A stretch of DNA of 64,000 bases from Magnolia sinica (GCF_029962835.1 NC_080574.1:26944001-27008000), one strand, 5' to 3'. Positions 11,167 to 22,234 are shown, counted from the first letter of the stretch. The notes: a model not told the origin generated them from the sequence alone. Translations and numbers: made by a program.

Positions 11167-11700
11167 AATGGATTGGCTACTGCCCCTGCCACCAGCCCGA
11201 TGGCTGGTGGTCGGTGCTCTGTGGACCCCACCGTGATGTATGTCTTTCATCCATTCCGTCCACCTATATTTCTAGATTATTTTATGGTGTGAGACCACAA
11301 ATTAGAGGAATATAAATTTCAGGTAGACCACACCACAGGAAAACAGTAGTGATTGGATATCCACCATTAAAATCCTCCTAAGGCCCAATGTACTGTTTAT
11401 TTGTCATCCAGTATGTTGAGTAGGTCATAAAGACCCAGATGAAGGTTAAAAAATAAATATCAACTTGATCCGAAACTTTTATGGCCCCAATTTTTTTTTT
11501 AATGGTTGACGTTCATTCAAAACTGTTTCCTGTAATGTGGTCCAATTGGGATTGTGATATATCTAATTTTTTTTTTCTTATGCCATAAAATGATCTAGAA
11601 AAATAGATGGACGGTATGGATGAAACACATACATCATGGTGGAGCCCACAGAGCACCGACCACTAGCCATTGGCTGGTGTAGGGGGTTAGCCAATCCGTT
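11167..11700. mobile_element. F1 foldback element, complete, 11-bp duplication
   Basis: 534 bp. Starts AATGGATTGGCTACTG and ends TTAGCCAATCCGTT. Perfect flanks CCCCAACCGGA at 11156-11166 and 11701-11711; the exact split may be 9 bp, as in Mutator-like elements. The arms pair from CACCAGCC..GGTCGGTGCTCTGTGG through CCACCATGATGTATGT to the GACCACACCACAGG/CCTGTAATGTGGTC pair, leaving a short centre. No coding region. Confidence 0.9.
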
Positions 11701-11727
11701 CCCCAACCGGATTTTTTTTTAGTTACA

Positions 11728-11854
11728 TGAATCTCCGTGGGCCCCATATAGATTCCCATCACAGCTGGAAGTATTTGTCACGGGCATCTCTGTGTCCCTG
11801 TATAGCTTCCCACCACAGGAACTTTGTGGCTGTGGTCTCAGGCAATCCGCGTCC
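11728..11854. mobile_element. F1 terminal fragment, CATCTCTGTG type
   Basis: GTCACGGGCATCTCTGTGTC, TAGCTTCCCACCACAGGAAC and GGCAATCCGCGTCC. Same terminal type as 8191-8275 but without the core. Confidence 0.5.
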
Positions 11855-11868
11855 TTGATTACCTTGTT

Positions 11869-12545
11869 ATTTTTGCAGGCATGAGATCCAAACCGCTCAT
11901 TTCATATTTCCAGCAGTAATGGGCTTTGATCCAAAAAACAACAACGTTCCAACGGTCCTATCCTCTTAAATGGCAGCACACAAAATCGGCAATGGCTCTC
12001 ATTTGGTGAGGAAAAGGCCCCATTTTTGGATGGCTACTTAGACGAAAGCAATTTTCGGTGATGACACAATCAATGCTATAGCCCATAACAGAAAGTGTTC
12101 GGATCATCATACATATAAGACAATCTTAACCGTTGGATTGGTGACCTACAGATAGACGGTTGGGAGAAACTAGGCGAAGATCAAGAATATTCAAGCCGAA
12201 AAAGGCAAAATTTCATAAGATTCTTACAAGGAATCTTGAGCTTTTGGGTTGTGGTCCATCCATAGGGCCCGACGCAGCCGCACTTGTCACACATGAGAAT
12301 CCCATGCATGTGGTCCCTTCATTCAGGGCTGTCAGCGGGTCTGGTCTGGGTTCGGGTTCTCTAATATCCATAACCTACCAAGCTAACCGGGTCCGTGTCG
12401 TTTTTGAAGACCAATTGATTTTGGATATGGGTATCCATCGGGTCTTTGGATCCCAGTTTCGAGTTAGGTTCAAGACAAATAAGAACATTTATATGGTTTT
12501 GGCCCACTTGATGGATAGAGTAGATTGTACACACGTGCCACTTTA
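11869..12545. repeat. Dispersed repeat R, copy 1
   Basis: Collinear with 21045-21735. Starts TTTTGCAGGCATGAGATCC and ends GATTGTACACACGTGCC. The ORF 12160-12546 (128 codons) has no motif and is not open in copy 2. Class unknown. Confidence 0.65.
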
Positions 12546-12734
12546 GTACGTACGAGTATAAGTAGGGTTTATTACAAGCGTGTAAAGCGTAAATAGAATT
12601 TATATTAAGACCGCGGTGGGGCCCACCACGCCAACAACTCCCTTCCTTAGTTTGGAAATAACTTTACCAGCAATATTTATTAGCATTTAATTACTTAATA
12701 AATAAAGAGGCAAGTAATTGGACATCTAATAGCG

Positions 12735-12750
12735 TGTGAGTGTGTGTGTG

Positions 12751-12788
<38 letters not shown>
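12735..12788. repeat. GT/TA/GA compound microsatellite
   Basis: GTGTGAGTGTGTGTGTG, then TATATATATA, then about ten GA units. Confidence 0.85.
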
Positions 12789-12837
12789 TGCTCACACGCA
12801 ACTAGGCAGACGTGTAATTAGTTCCTTAATTTAGAAA

Positions 12838-12962
12838 TTGGATTGCGTAATGAGTAAGTTACTCAGTATGCTCTTATCTTATCGTACAGAGTAAACTCAG
12901 TTGGGCCCCCCTTGAATGTATGTGATCTATCCACACCGTCCATTCGTTTTTCCATCTAATTT
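12838..12962. mobile_element. F1 left-arm fragment next to F2
   Basis: TTGGATTGCGTAATGAGTAA, TTACTCAGTATGC and CCACACCGTCCATTCGTTTT. It stops where F2 begins. Confidence 0.6.
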
Positions 12963-13499
12963 AAGGTTCTATGCTATCTAGCTCATGGGAACTTCCCATG
13001 AGGTTGATTGTGTGGCCCCATCATGATCCGTGTCAAACATCTGCCCCATAAGTAAGATGCACCATTCTATGGTGGGCTTGGGGCTTAAAAATCAAGTCAA
13101 TCCGTGACTTGTGTGAGCCACAACACATACAAAAGTTGAGAGGGGTTACCCTCCATTAAAACATTCATAATCATATGCTGGCCCACTGATATGTGGTTTA
13201 CAAATCCAGCCCATCCATTATGTGTGTCCCACTTGGATGAAGGGTAGAAGAAATTTCAGATGCATCCAAATTTCAGGTGGGCCCTACCAAGTGCTTTTAT
13301 ATGTTTTAGGCATGTCTTCATATAATTTTAGGTGGTATGGCCCACCTGAGATCCATATACGGCTGATTTTTGGGATATACCATAATTTAAATGAGACCCA
13401 TCAAATGCACAGTGTTGATGGTCGACACGCATCACGGTGGGGCCCACACAGCTTGACCTCATGGGAAGTTCCCATGAGCTCGACTGCATGGAACCTTTT
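12963..13499. mobile_element. F2 foldback element, copy 1
   Basis: Left AAGGTTCTATGCTATCTAG then CTCATGGGAACTTCCCATGAG; right CTCATGGGAAGTTCCCATGAG then CTCGACTGCATGGAACCTTT. Each end thus carries its own small palindrome, and the whole element also folds on itself (GTGTGGCCCCATCATGATCC against CGCATCACGGTGGGGCCCAC). ORF 13222-13593 is part of it. Confidence 0.8.
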
Positions 13500-13501
<2 letters not shown>

Positions 13502-13551
<50 letters not shown>

Positions 13552-13563
13552 ATATATATATAT
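13502..13563. repeat. (TA)n microsatellite
   Basis: TA alternation with one C interruption at 13550, directly after the F2 element. Confidence 0.9.
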
Positions 13564-13576
13564 AGGCAGACGTGTA

Positions 13577-14483
13577 TCAGATCCTTAATTTAATAATTAA
13601 TTAATTAATGCTAATGAATGCTACTAAATGGCTGAGAGAAAATTCAAGTTACTTTGAAAAAAGTGATGGCCAACTTGGGTTAGCCCCACAGTGGCATTAG
13701 TAAAAAATTCATCCCTATCATTAGGTGTGTCATCTTACGTTAGATTTAATAACCACAGATTAGTCCCATACCTAATCCATGTGGATCATTATTCGAAAGT
13801 GGATATGAAAAGCTAGGGCTCTAAATTATTACCCTATGTTGTGGCCTACTTGAATCCTATATAGGCCTAATTTTTGTCCTCATGCCTACCTTTTGCTGTG
13901 GCACCGAACGGTCAAATAAGATTTTATATACTCATCGTATCAAGTCAGCTTGATTTATTATTATTATTATTATTTTTTTTTTTTCTGCGATGGACTTAGA
14001 ACGAAATGATGCATCTAATGGTGGCCCCATAAAAACACATTATCATGTGGTTGTAATTTTTATTCCTAATGAGGAAGTTTAAAGTCTACGGGCTCTCAAA
14101 CCAGAGGTAATGGTCTACCGAGTCTATAACTCCCAACCTTTCATGTGTATATAACAACCAGCCATTTAAAAGAGTAAAAAAGAAAATCCAACCTGGCTAC
14201 TAGACAAGCAATGGTGAGCATTACCTATTGAAAAATTCCACAACAGCTATTGAGTGCACCAGAGTTGTGTTTATCTATTCATCAATGTGTTAACATTGTT
14301 TTATATGGTGTGTACTGGTTGATGTGTGGATACTAGTGAGAATTGGGTTAGGTGATCCTGGTAATGGGGCTAACCTATTGAAAGGGTTGGATGTTATATA
14401 AAATTAATATTTTCAACATTATCAGGTAGATAGTCTATAGCTTCAATCAGTTGGATTCAAAAACTCATCTTTTTGGAAGGAGT
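13577..14483. other. Intergenic, nothing firmly recognised
   Basis: Contains diffuse similarity to foldback interiors (GTGGATCATTATTCGAAAG, GTGGCCTACTTGAATCC) and a TTATTATT run at 13967-13984. No gene. Confidence 0.4.
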
Positions 14484-14930
14484 CGATTAAGTGCGGCTTG
14501 GCCTCACCCAACACAGGGCGGCCCTAATTATGAAGCCGCCTTGATGTATGTATTGAATATCTAAGTACTCCATTGTTGATAAAAATCCTAGGTGGACCAC
14601 ACCACACGAAAAGTGGTGGTTGACCATTAAAAACATTTTATAATCACAAAAGTTATGGATCAAGCTGAATATTTTCCCCGTTCATCAATGTCTTTGTAAC
14701 CTTATTAACAAGTTGGATGGCATATAAATGCTAAAGTGGGTCTAAGAATTCATTTATTGGAAAGCGTTCAATCACCATTGTTTTCTATGGTGTGATTACC
14801 TTAGATTTGGATCTCTTTCATTTCTGAGCTCATGCACTAAAATGTGTTAGAAAAATGGATGGTCAATGTGGATATACAACACACATAAAAGTAAGCCCTA
14901 AGGCCAGGGGCCCAATTGCACCTAATCCAC
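14484..14930. mobile_element. F1 foldback element
   Basis: Left GATTAAGTGCGGCTTGGCC; right CCCAATTGCACCTAATCCAC, the inverted partner. Core GTGGACCACACCACACGAAA, GTTATGGATCAAGCTG and TTTCTATGGTGTGATTACC. Confidence 0.7.
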
Positions 14931-15041
14931 TCATCTTCTTCTTCTTCTTCTTCATCTTTTTTTTTTTTTTAAAAAAAAAAATCTTTTTTACGTCTTACTT
15001 TAGAAGGAAATAAGTGGAGCAGCAGGGACACAAATCTAAAG

Positions 15042-15409
15042 CTTGATTTTTGAAAGGGCCAACCGTGATATGTATATGAGATCTACTCTAACTATTAGAT
15101 ATGTAATTTCATTATAGCACTCTTGATTTGTGTAGGCCTACTGTGATGAATATGTAAACTCTACTCCACCACTTGATGCCACACTCAAGGCTAAGCTTGG
15201 GACCCAAAAATAAGGCCCCATAAAAGAGTCAAATGGACCACATTAAGGAAAGTAGTTTGGAGGTTGAGCTTTTTCTATCCACCGCTTTCAATCTTATAGA
15301 CCCTCTTAACCATGGATGGGACTAATTTTCAGTCCTGGGTCAAAAATAGGGAGACTACCATCACATCAAGGCAGATTTAAAATTAACATCGCAGTGGGGC
15401 CCACCCGAG
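15042..15409. mobile_element. F3 foldback element
   Basis: Left CTTGATTTTTGAAAGGGCC and CCGTGATATGTATATGAG; right TTAACATCGCAGTGGGGCCC. Relatives at 31125 and 44258. Confidence 0.5.
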
Positions 15410-15499
15410 CCACTTACCCTTCAAAAAGAAATTTTCAAATCCTCTAATTGGGCATCAATTAGCATTAATTAATCATAAGCAGTTGGTGGGAATCAAGAA

Positions 15500-15775
15500 A
15501 TGGCTATGTGAGGCCCACCGTGATGTATGATTTTTATCCATACCATCCATCTTCTTCTTTTTTTTTTAGATCATTTTAAGTATGAGTCCGTGGACATTGG
15601 CCGGAGGTTTCCCCCCTACGGGCTACCCACCAGGTGTTCTGGTCAGCCCATATGATGCTTTTTGTAGTATGGTTCACTTGTCTTTGGATCAATCTTATTT
15701 TTGGCTAAAGCCTTACAAGAAGCTCGCTGATTAAACAGACGGTTTGAATATAACACATATCTCACAAAAATTGAT
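15500..15775. mobile_element. F1-like element, internally deleted
   Basis: Left GTGAGGCCCACCGTGATGTA and ATCCATACCATCCATCTTC; right ATGGTTCACTTGTCTTTGGA. The central part is replaced by a GC-rich stretch (GGCCGGAGGTTTCCCCCCTA). Confidence 0.5.
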
Positions 15776-15789
15776 GACGTCAACACACC

Positions 15790-16068
15790 AGCGAGGTTGG
15801 TGGTACGTGGTAATCAGCATGCTTCCGAAGGTCTAGAACCATACCCGGCTAAATTTCTAACGGGTCCAAAATGAAACCCGGAGCTATTAAAATCGGGTCG
15901 GATCCTTGGTAAGGGTACTGTTGGTGATATTATAATGATGTACTACCATTACTGCAGGTGTCGTGGTAGTACCGATAGGGTTAGTACCAGAAAAGTTGTA
16001 GTACAAGCAAGGGTATCTTCCTCCCACAGTAGTAATTAGTAAAGTATCGCATCTACCTTCTACATCCG
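15790..16068. repeat. Upstream segment of copy A, GTACTACC-rich
   Basis: GATGTACTACCATTACTGCA, GTGGTAGTACCGATAGGGTT and AGTACCAGAAAAGTTGTAGT. Shared with copies B (26905-27050) and C (45050-45150). The left part (GGTCTAGAACCATACCCGGC) is also found, eroded, near 22800. Confidence 0.6.
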
Positions 16069-16572
16069 AGCGGATATGCTGACGGTGCAGCCTTTACCGT
16101 GGGGCCCACCTTCATAAATTTATTCTATATCCAAGCCGTCCATCCTTTTCAAAAGATTATTTCAGCATATGATACAAAAAATGAATTAGATTCAAATCTC
16201 AGATGGACCATACTAAAGAAAAAGAGGTGATTGACCATTAAAAACTTATCATGGACCATAAAAGATTTGGATCAAGCTGATATTTGTTTTTTACCTCCAT
16301 CCAGGTTTTTGTCACCTTATCAATAGATTGGATGGAAAATAAACATTAAGGAAACTTTACGGTGGGCCCTAGAAGTTTTTAATAGCAAGTGTTCAATCAC
16401 CACCTTTTCCATAGCATTGTCTATCTTTAGATTTGGATCTGCTTCATTTTTTATCTAGCGCCCTAAAATAATCCGTAAAAACGGATGGACAGCATGGATA
16501 TAAAATAAATATATCAAGGTAGGCCCCACGGTAAGGGCCGCACCGTCTCGGGGGAGGCCCGGGCAGCACTGA
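16069..16572. mobile_element. F1 foldback element upstream of copy A leader
   Basis: Ends GACGGTGCAGCCTTTACCGT and CACGGTAAGGGCCGCACCGT are inverted. Core partners AGATGGACCATACTAAAG and ATAGCATTGTCTATCTTTAG. Possible flanking duplication around CTACATCC/TTACATCC. It sits 90 bp before the copy A TATA box. Confidence 0.75.
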
Positions 16573-16663
16573 ATCCTCTTCCCCTCTTACATCCACTTCA
16601 AGAAGGAATCTCTGTTTTCCTTGCCTGTCCTCCTTTTTCAAAACTCTCTCTTTCTTTCTCTTC

Positions 16664-16670
16664 TATAAAT
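16664..16670 (+). promoter_or_regulatory. TATA box of copy A leader
   Basis: TATAAAT after TTTCTTTCTCTTC, 45 bp before an ATG at 16715. In this copy the frame stays open 65 codons (MSPGLPPFSSDPSS...), but the paralogues stop early, so it is probably not a gene. Confidence 0.4.
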
Positions 16671-17189
16671 CTCTCCAATCCATTGCCAGATTCCTTTACA
16701 ATCTCTCTTTTGGCATGTCGCCCGGGCTCCCACCTTTTTCCTCAGATCCATCCTCTCTCAGGATCCTTCAAATTCCACAACAAGTTCCATTGATCCCATT
16801 CCATGAAATTCCTTACATGTTAATTTCACCAATTTGCCTGAGAGCAACATATATTGGGCTAGAATTTGAAGCTTCCACCCATGTTCTTCCCATGGTTTTA
16901 AAAAACCGATAGGCAGGATGCGAGTCGTACGAGTCAACTCAGATTCAGTACTACTAGTCCAATTCAACACCACAATTCGTCCCCTCCCAACTCGGTTGAG
17001 TTGTGACCCAACTCACCGAGTCTAAAAACCATGGTTCTTGCACACCCATGACTATGAACCCCCTCACCAATTGAAGTATCGCTAAAAAAGCAATATACTC
17101 AGCCTCGGTGAATGAAAGAGCAATGGATGTCTATTTCTTACTTATCGTCAGCAAGCATGAAAGGTGCTAGTATTTCTCATCATCCTCCT

Positions 17190-17405
17190 TTAAATACGAG
17201 CGCTGATATTACTACTGATACTACTACTCCTGATACTGATTTTGATGCTGCTAATACTAGTACTGCTGATACTAATGGTGCTGGTACCAACACTGTAGTT
17301 GTTACTAGTGTTACTAGTATTAGTAGTATTAGTATATTTCTTAGTAGGATCGAAGATAGTATTACGAGTATTGTAGTCTTTTGGTAGTATTGGCACTGTT
17401 GTCAT
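17190..17405 (+). pseudogene. Copy A ACT/AGT-rich coding-like block
   Basis: Open on both strands because of triplet composition (ACT/ATT repeats left, AGT/ATT repeats right). Plus frame: DTDFDAANTSTADTNGAGTN then a short hydrophobic run. Homologous to 29172, 46680 and 48343. Confidence 0.3.
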
Positions 17406-19410
17406 TATTGCAAATTAGAAAACAAGGACAGAGATTTTGGGGATTCATGTATCAGTTTTCAGTAATAGAATTGTAATTAATCTGTGGTGGGGCATATACC
17501 TAACTCTGTTTTCTCTGCAGCTTTTTTCGTATTTATTTATCAGCGGTTATTATCTAACATGGATTGGTATTATTTTGGAGGTTACACGCTACCAAGAGAC
17601 AAGACACCGATGTACGGTTCAGATCTCATGCATGTTTTGTCGATGGTAAGTTATGCAGGATAAATTGGTAAGTGCCATGTTATGATCTGGGTAGAAATTG
17701 TCTGAATTATAGAGGGTTTGAGCCTCATGAGGATCTTGATTTGATGATCCAGACCGTTCAGATGGTAGGCATCACCATGAATAAGAGATGCCCTCAAATT
17801 CTATTAGTTGGAGGGTCCTAACCCCACAATCATAGGCTTCTTTTATTAAATGTGGACCAATGTTGTATTATTTTCTTTGAAGTGTATTCATGGTCATCAG
17901 TCAAGGGGTTAGGATCTTCCAGTCTAAGAGTTTTATTTTTGGGCGTCCCATGTTAGTTCAAAATCATGAATATTCAGATGGAGGTGATTTTTTCGGCCCC
18001 AGGTGATGCAGCTGGAGGTCAGATGGATGTTACATAAACATCACGATGGGACCCATCCAAGCAGTCGACTCATTTGTTCACACACCCGTCCAATTAGTTG
18101 TTAAAGAAATGTATTGGAAAGGTAGTGAAATGATATTTTTATTCATTAATGAGGTACCTTTTTAAAAACTTTTTTTTTTTTTTTTTTTAAGTCACTATAA
18201 TGTAAATTTTGTATTAGTAAGGTAAGTTGGTTTTTTTTTTTTTTATATAAAAAAATAAATATGAGAGTTTTCTTGGATGGCTCCTACCTACAGTGAGGTC
18301 CATGGCATAAACTGTTGGGTTCTTAAAAAAGAAACAGATTCAGCTGCTAAAGTTCTAATGGATTCTATTTCAATGCATCCAGATCCATTTAGTGAAAGTT
18401 TTGAATGGGAAAGGAATTATACAGGTGATTCATCTTTGCACAGTAGATAAGGTTTCCAATTTCATATGTATAGATTATCCATCATGTGGGCCGCACCTTG
18501 ATGTGCTTTCATGATTGATCCTATTAAAAAGGTAAGATCATGGAGCAGAATCCTCCATGGTACAAGCCTCACCAAGTGCATAATGAAGGGGAAATTAGAT
18601 ATATGAAACTTTGAAAATCTAAATGTGAAATAGAACAATTCTACATGTCTCTACTTGTTAGTTATAAAATAAATAACCCTTTAAAGCATATAATAAAAAT
18701 AGAAATAACTGATTTCCCATTAACAATCATAGTAGCATTAATGCTCTGCCAAAATTCAAACTTGATACTCATACGTACCACAGGGCAATCTATCTGCGAC
18801 ATCCGGCTTCTTCTGCAATGCAACTATGTTTTCTTCTTTCTTCTTCACTGTGATCATGTCCATACCTAAGAGAGTCCAAGATGCAAGCCCACTCCTCATT
18901 CAATGATCAATCAAAGTGGGTTTTGTTTGCACCCAAACACCAAAGAACCCACTTCACAAATGGTTCTGTTGTGATTGTTTATTATAAAATACATGGGTAG
19001 TTCAGAATCCCAACTCGAAAATGCATTTATCTGTACTAACTGATCATGTAAAGATCCAATTATTAATTTTGACTGTTCATCATGTGTGCCACACCTTTAA
19101 TCGACCATGGTTGTTTTTTTTTTTTTTAAAAGGAGCTTTGATCCAATTATCTAAACCACTCGATCAATGGATAAATATGTGTGGTCTGGATCAATTGAAG
19201 GTTTGATTATCAATTTGAATTGCCCATCATATAAGCCTGACATTGAGTGCTTTTACATCAAAATATCTCATTCATTGGATGACATTAAACTGTTCGATCA
19301 ATAGCAATTGAAGTAGACAATCTGCATTGATTAGATCAAAAATTTTCTGATAATTGATTTGGATAATCCATTAATTGTGGTACATCTTTGATTGTTGGTA
19401 CTTCTTGACG

Positions 19411-19740
19411 TAAGGATGAACGTGATGAGGTTGAGTATTTCCTTCAAAGGATAACTATTCCGAATCTACAGAATTTCTTTGGACTCCTTTCAGAGGCTTT
19501 TCAAATCTGTGAAAAAGAAAGCAAACAAAATAGAAAATAAATTCTATAAAATTCGAAATTGATTAATGAATAAAATAAATGAATTTATAATCCTTTAAAT
19601 AAGGATACCAAATAATGAGAGAAATCAGAAGCAAACTACAATTAAAACTCTTAGAATACTTAAGTTACTGTAAACTTACCGAGCCATCCACCGATATGTG
19701 CCCCGGCCTAACAACCTTGTAACCGGAGGAGATAAGGTGT
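19411..19740. other. Intergenic, nothing recognised
   Basis: AT-rich stretch after segmental copy A. No ORF, foldback or RNA gene signal. Confidence 0.5.
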
Positions 19741-19749
19741 TACCTAACG

Positions 19750-20160
19750 CCCACACTCGTGGGTGTTACCTAATCGTATAGGGCCTATCTTGATGAATGT
19801 GTTGTATATCCACACTTTCCATCCATTTTTACATCTCATTTTAAGGCTTGATACTAAAACTTAAGTGGATCCAAATCCCAGGTATACCACACCATTGAAA
19901 ATTGTCTTGATTGATCATTAAAATTTTGCTGTGGGTTATAAAAGTTTTGGATCAAGCTGATCTTTGTATTTTGTCCTTCAACCAGGTCTGTTTGACCTTA
20001 TCAACAGGTTGGATGGTAAATTAACATTACGATGAGCCTTAAGTGGGCCTTAGTTTTTAATGATGGGCATCCAAGTTTCTTGTGGTGTGGATCACCTGAT
20101 ATTTGGATATGATTACATTATGGCACCACATCCAAAAATGATATGAAAGAACGGATGGAA
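19750..20160. mobile_element. F1 foldback element, right end missing
   Basis: Left GGGTGTTACCTAATCGTATA then GGGCCTATCTTGATGAATGT; core ATACCACACCATTGAAAATT; right arm TTCTTGTGGTGTGGATCACC. It ends at AACGGATGGAAACACCACAT without the terminal repeat. Confidence 0.7.
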
Positions 20161-20294
20161 ACACCACATCCAATCACCCATCTGGTTCGGTCGGAACGAT
20201 TGAGAGAGTTAGCCGGATCCAGTCGTCCGGTGCCCATCTCTACCTACTCAAGTACGTACATACCTAAATGCTTTTCACGGGCTCATCTCTCACG

Positions 20295-20447
20295 GTGGCA
20301 CGTGGCCCGGTTAAATACCACCAAGTCCTAATGCCATTTGACCTACCTGGTTTTGAGGTTACTAAGCCATCTGCAGAGATGAGCCCGGGCCCGATTAAAT
20401 TCCACCGGGTCCCAATCCCATTGAGCTACATGGTTTTGAGGTCACAT
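20295..20447. repeat. Imperfect tandem repeat, about 89-bp period
   Basis: GCCCGGTTAAATACCACCAA through TGGTTTTGAGGTTAC (20301-20358) recurs as GCCCGATTAAATTCCACCGG through TGGTTTTGAGGTCAC (20390-20447). Confidence 0.65.
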
Positions 20448-20917
20448 GTTAGTGAGTATTACTGTGGTCATACAGGGCCCACCTTGATGAATTTATTGTA
20501 TATCCACGCTTTCCATCCATTTTTCCATTACATTTTAAGACTTGATCCCAAAACTTAAACAGATCCAAATCTCAGGTGGACCACACCACTGAAAACTGTG
20601 TTAATTGACCATTAAAAATTTATCGTGGGCCATAAAAGTTTTGGATTAAGCTGATCTGTATATTTTCCCTCCTGTTTGACCTTATTAATAGGTTGGATGG
20701 AAAACTAACATTACGGTGGGCCTTTGGTAGTTTTTAATGGTGGGCATTCAATCAATACTTTTTCCTGTGGTATGGCCTACCTGAGAATTGGATCTGATGA
20801 AAATTTGGGACCACGTCCTACAATGACATGGAAGAATGGATGGACGGTGTGGATATATAACACATTCATCAAGGTGGGCCCCATGGTCAGGCTAACGTGT
20901 TACCCGGGTGACACCTG
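20439..20917. mobile_element. F1 foldback element
   Basis: Left GAGGTCACATGTTAGTGAG and GGGCCCACCTTGATGAATTT; right CATTCATCAAGGTGGGCCCC, GTTACCCGGGTGACACCTG. The core arms GACCACACCACTGAAAACTG and TTTTTCCTGTGGTATGGCC pair. About 480 bp. Confidence 0.8.
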
Positions 20918-21044
20918 ATCAACTCCTAAATAATAATAAAAATCAAATCCCACCCTTCTAGTAGGTAAGGTTAGTTGAGGCAGGCGGTAGTTACTGGTGG
21001 AAAGTTTGGTAGCGGATTCAATAATCAAGAAGAGTCTTTCAGTC

Positions 21045-21735
21045 ATTTCTGCAGGCATGACATGCGTAGACGAGATCCAAACCGCTCATTTGGTATTTCC
21101 ATCAGTAATAGGCTTTGATCCAAAAAATAACAACGTCCTGATGATCCTAGCCTTTTAACCGGTGGCATACAAAATCGGCAATGGCTCTCATTTGGTGAGG
21201 ATAAGGCCCCATTATTAGATTTCTAGGTAGTCCGATCAAAGCAGTTTTTGGTAATCACGGCCCATAGCAGAAAATGTTCGGATCATCATACATATGGATA
21301 ATCTTAACCTTTGGATCAGTGGCCTACAGATTGACGGTCGAGAGAAACCAGACTGTGTATATTCGAGTGGAAAAATAAAATTTTCCTGAGATTCCTGGCT
21401 ATAATCTTGAATTTTTTGGGTCGATGGTCCCCCCTCTCTAATAGGAAACCTTGGGCTGAACTTGTCACACCTGAGAATCTGGTGCATGTGATTCTTGTAT
21501 TTAGGGCTGTCAATGGGACTGGTTCGGGTTTGGGTCCTGTAATAACCATAATATACCAAGATAGCCGGGTTGGGGTGTCGTTTTGAAAGACCTGACCACA
21601 ATTGATTTTGGATATGAGTTTGGTATTCATGGGGTCTTTGGATCTCAGTTTTGAGTTCGGTTCAAGACAAATAAGACTATTTATGTGGTTTTGGCCCACT
21701 CAAATGGATAGATTAGATTGCACACACATGTAGTG
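21045..21735. repeat. Dispersed repeat R, copy 2
   Basis: Matches 11869-12545 along its length: GAGATCCAAACCGCTCATTT, AAAATCGGCAATGGCTCTCA, GTTCGGATCATCATACATAT and GGTTCAAGACAAATAAGA. It contains TTAGGGCTGTCAATGGGACT, the start of a small hAT-like piece also present in copy 1. The minus ORFs here (21236-21601, 21316-21699) show no motif. Confidence 0.7.
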
Positions 21736-21828
21736 ATTTGACATTCATGGTTGTAATCAGTCTCTCTTAGATAGCTTGTAACTTTAGAAATTTGATTTGC
21801 TCTCTCACATGATTGTGGCTTAGGAAAT

Positions 21829-22230
21829 TTTTATTTATTTATTTATTTTTTCTAAGGCAACAAACAGAAAATTCATCAAGCAGCAAAAAGGATACAAGAA
21901 GCTGAAAAGAGAAAAGAAAACTGGAAAAAGGACAAGAAGAAAACAGGCGAGACTGCTGAGGTAGCAGTAGCGCCCTAGCAACCTAAAAACCAAAGTCGAA
22001 GTTAATTAGATCCCAGACATTAGTAGTCCATTCTATAATCATTTTCTTCGCCCTAGAGCCCACGGAAGTCTTAGAGAGGCATTATTGTTGAAGCATCGGT
22101 CATTCCTTTCAGTCCATATGGCCCACCAAATGGCTAGAATAGTCATGCGCCAGACGATGGATTTGAGCTTCCCAAACTTAAGACCATGCCAAGAAATAAG
22201 GAGCTCGGTGGCAGATTTGGGGGTGCACCA
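21829..22230 (-). mobile_element. L1-type LINE, 3' end fragment
   Basis: Translating the minus strand of 22045-22225 gives the C-terminal tail of a plant L1 ORF2: ELLISWHGLKFGKLKSIVWR, then MTILAIWWAIWTERNDRCF. The frame then shifts before IIEWTTNVWDLINF. The 3' UTR follows and ends TTGTTGCCTTAG plus an A-rich tail (TTTATTTA seen on plus at 21829-21848). 5'-truncated at about 22230, as usual for L1. Confidence 0.8.
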
Positions 22231-22234
22231 TGAG

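Larger units (their letters stand above)
16573..19410 (+). repeat. Segmental repeat copy A
   Basis: Leader with TATA (16664), ATGTCGCCCGGG block (16715), ACT/AGT block (17190-17390), GTAAGTTA (17647), CTTCTTTTATTAAATGTGGA (17848), F3 right end (17990-18055), ATGAGAGTTTTCTTGG (18259, as B 31637) and TTAACAATCATAGTAGCATT (18719, as D 52848), then the degenerate array. It lacks the TITINSSKF block and the long tail of B and D. Confidence 0.7.

Noticed and set aside
12160-12546. 128-codon ORF as a gene
   Set aside because: It lies wholly in dispersed repeat R, and copy 2 at 21045-21735 does not hold the frame. No motif.
13222-13593. 123-codon ORF ending in an Ile-Tyr run
   Set aside because: It is F2 interior read into a TA microsatellite.
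16715-16912. 65-codon ORF MSPGLPPFSS... after a TATA box as a small host gene
   Set aside because: The three paralogous copies (28269, 45291, 47414) do not keep the frame, so the open frame in copy A is probably chance. Kept only as a leader of unknown transcript.
20143-20558. Overlapping ORFs of 62 and 96 codons
   Set aside because: They run across an F1 remnant, a tandem repeat and the next F1 start. No motif and no conservation.
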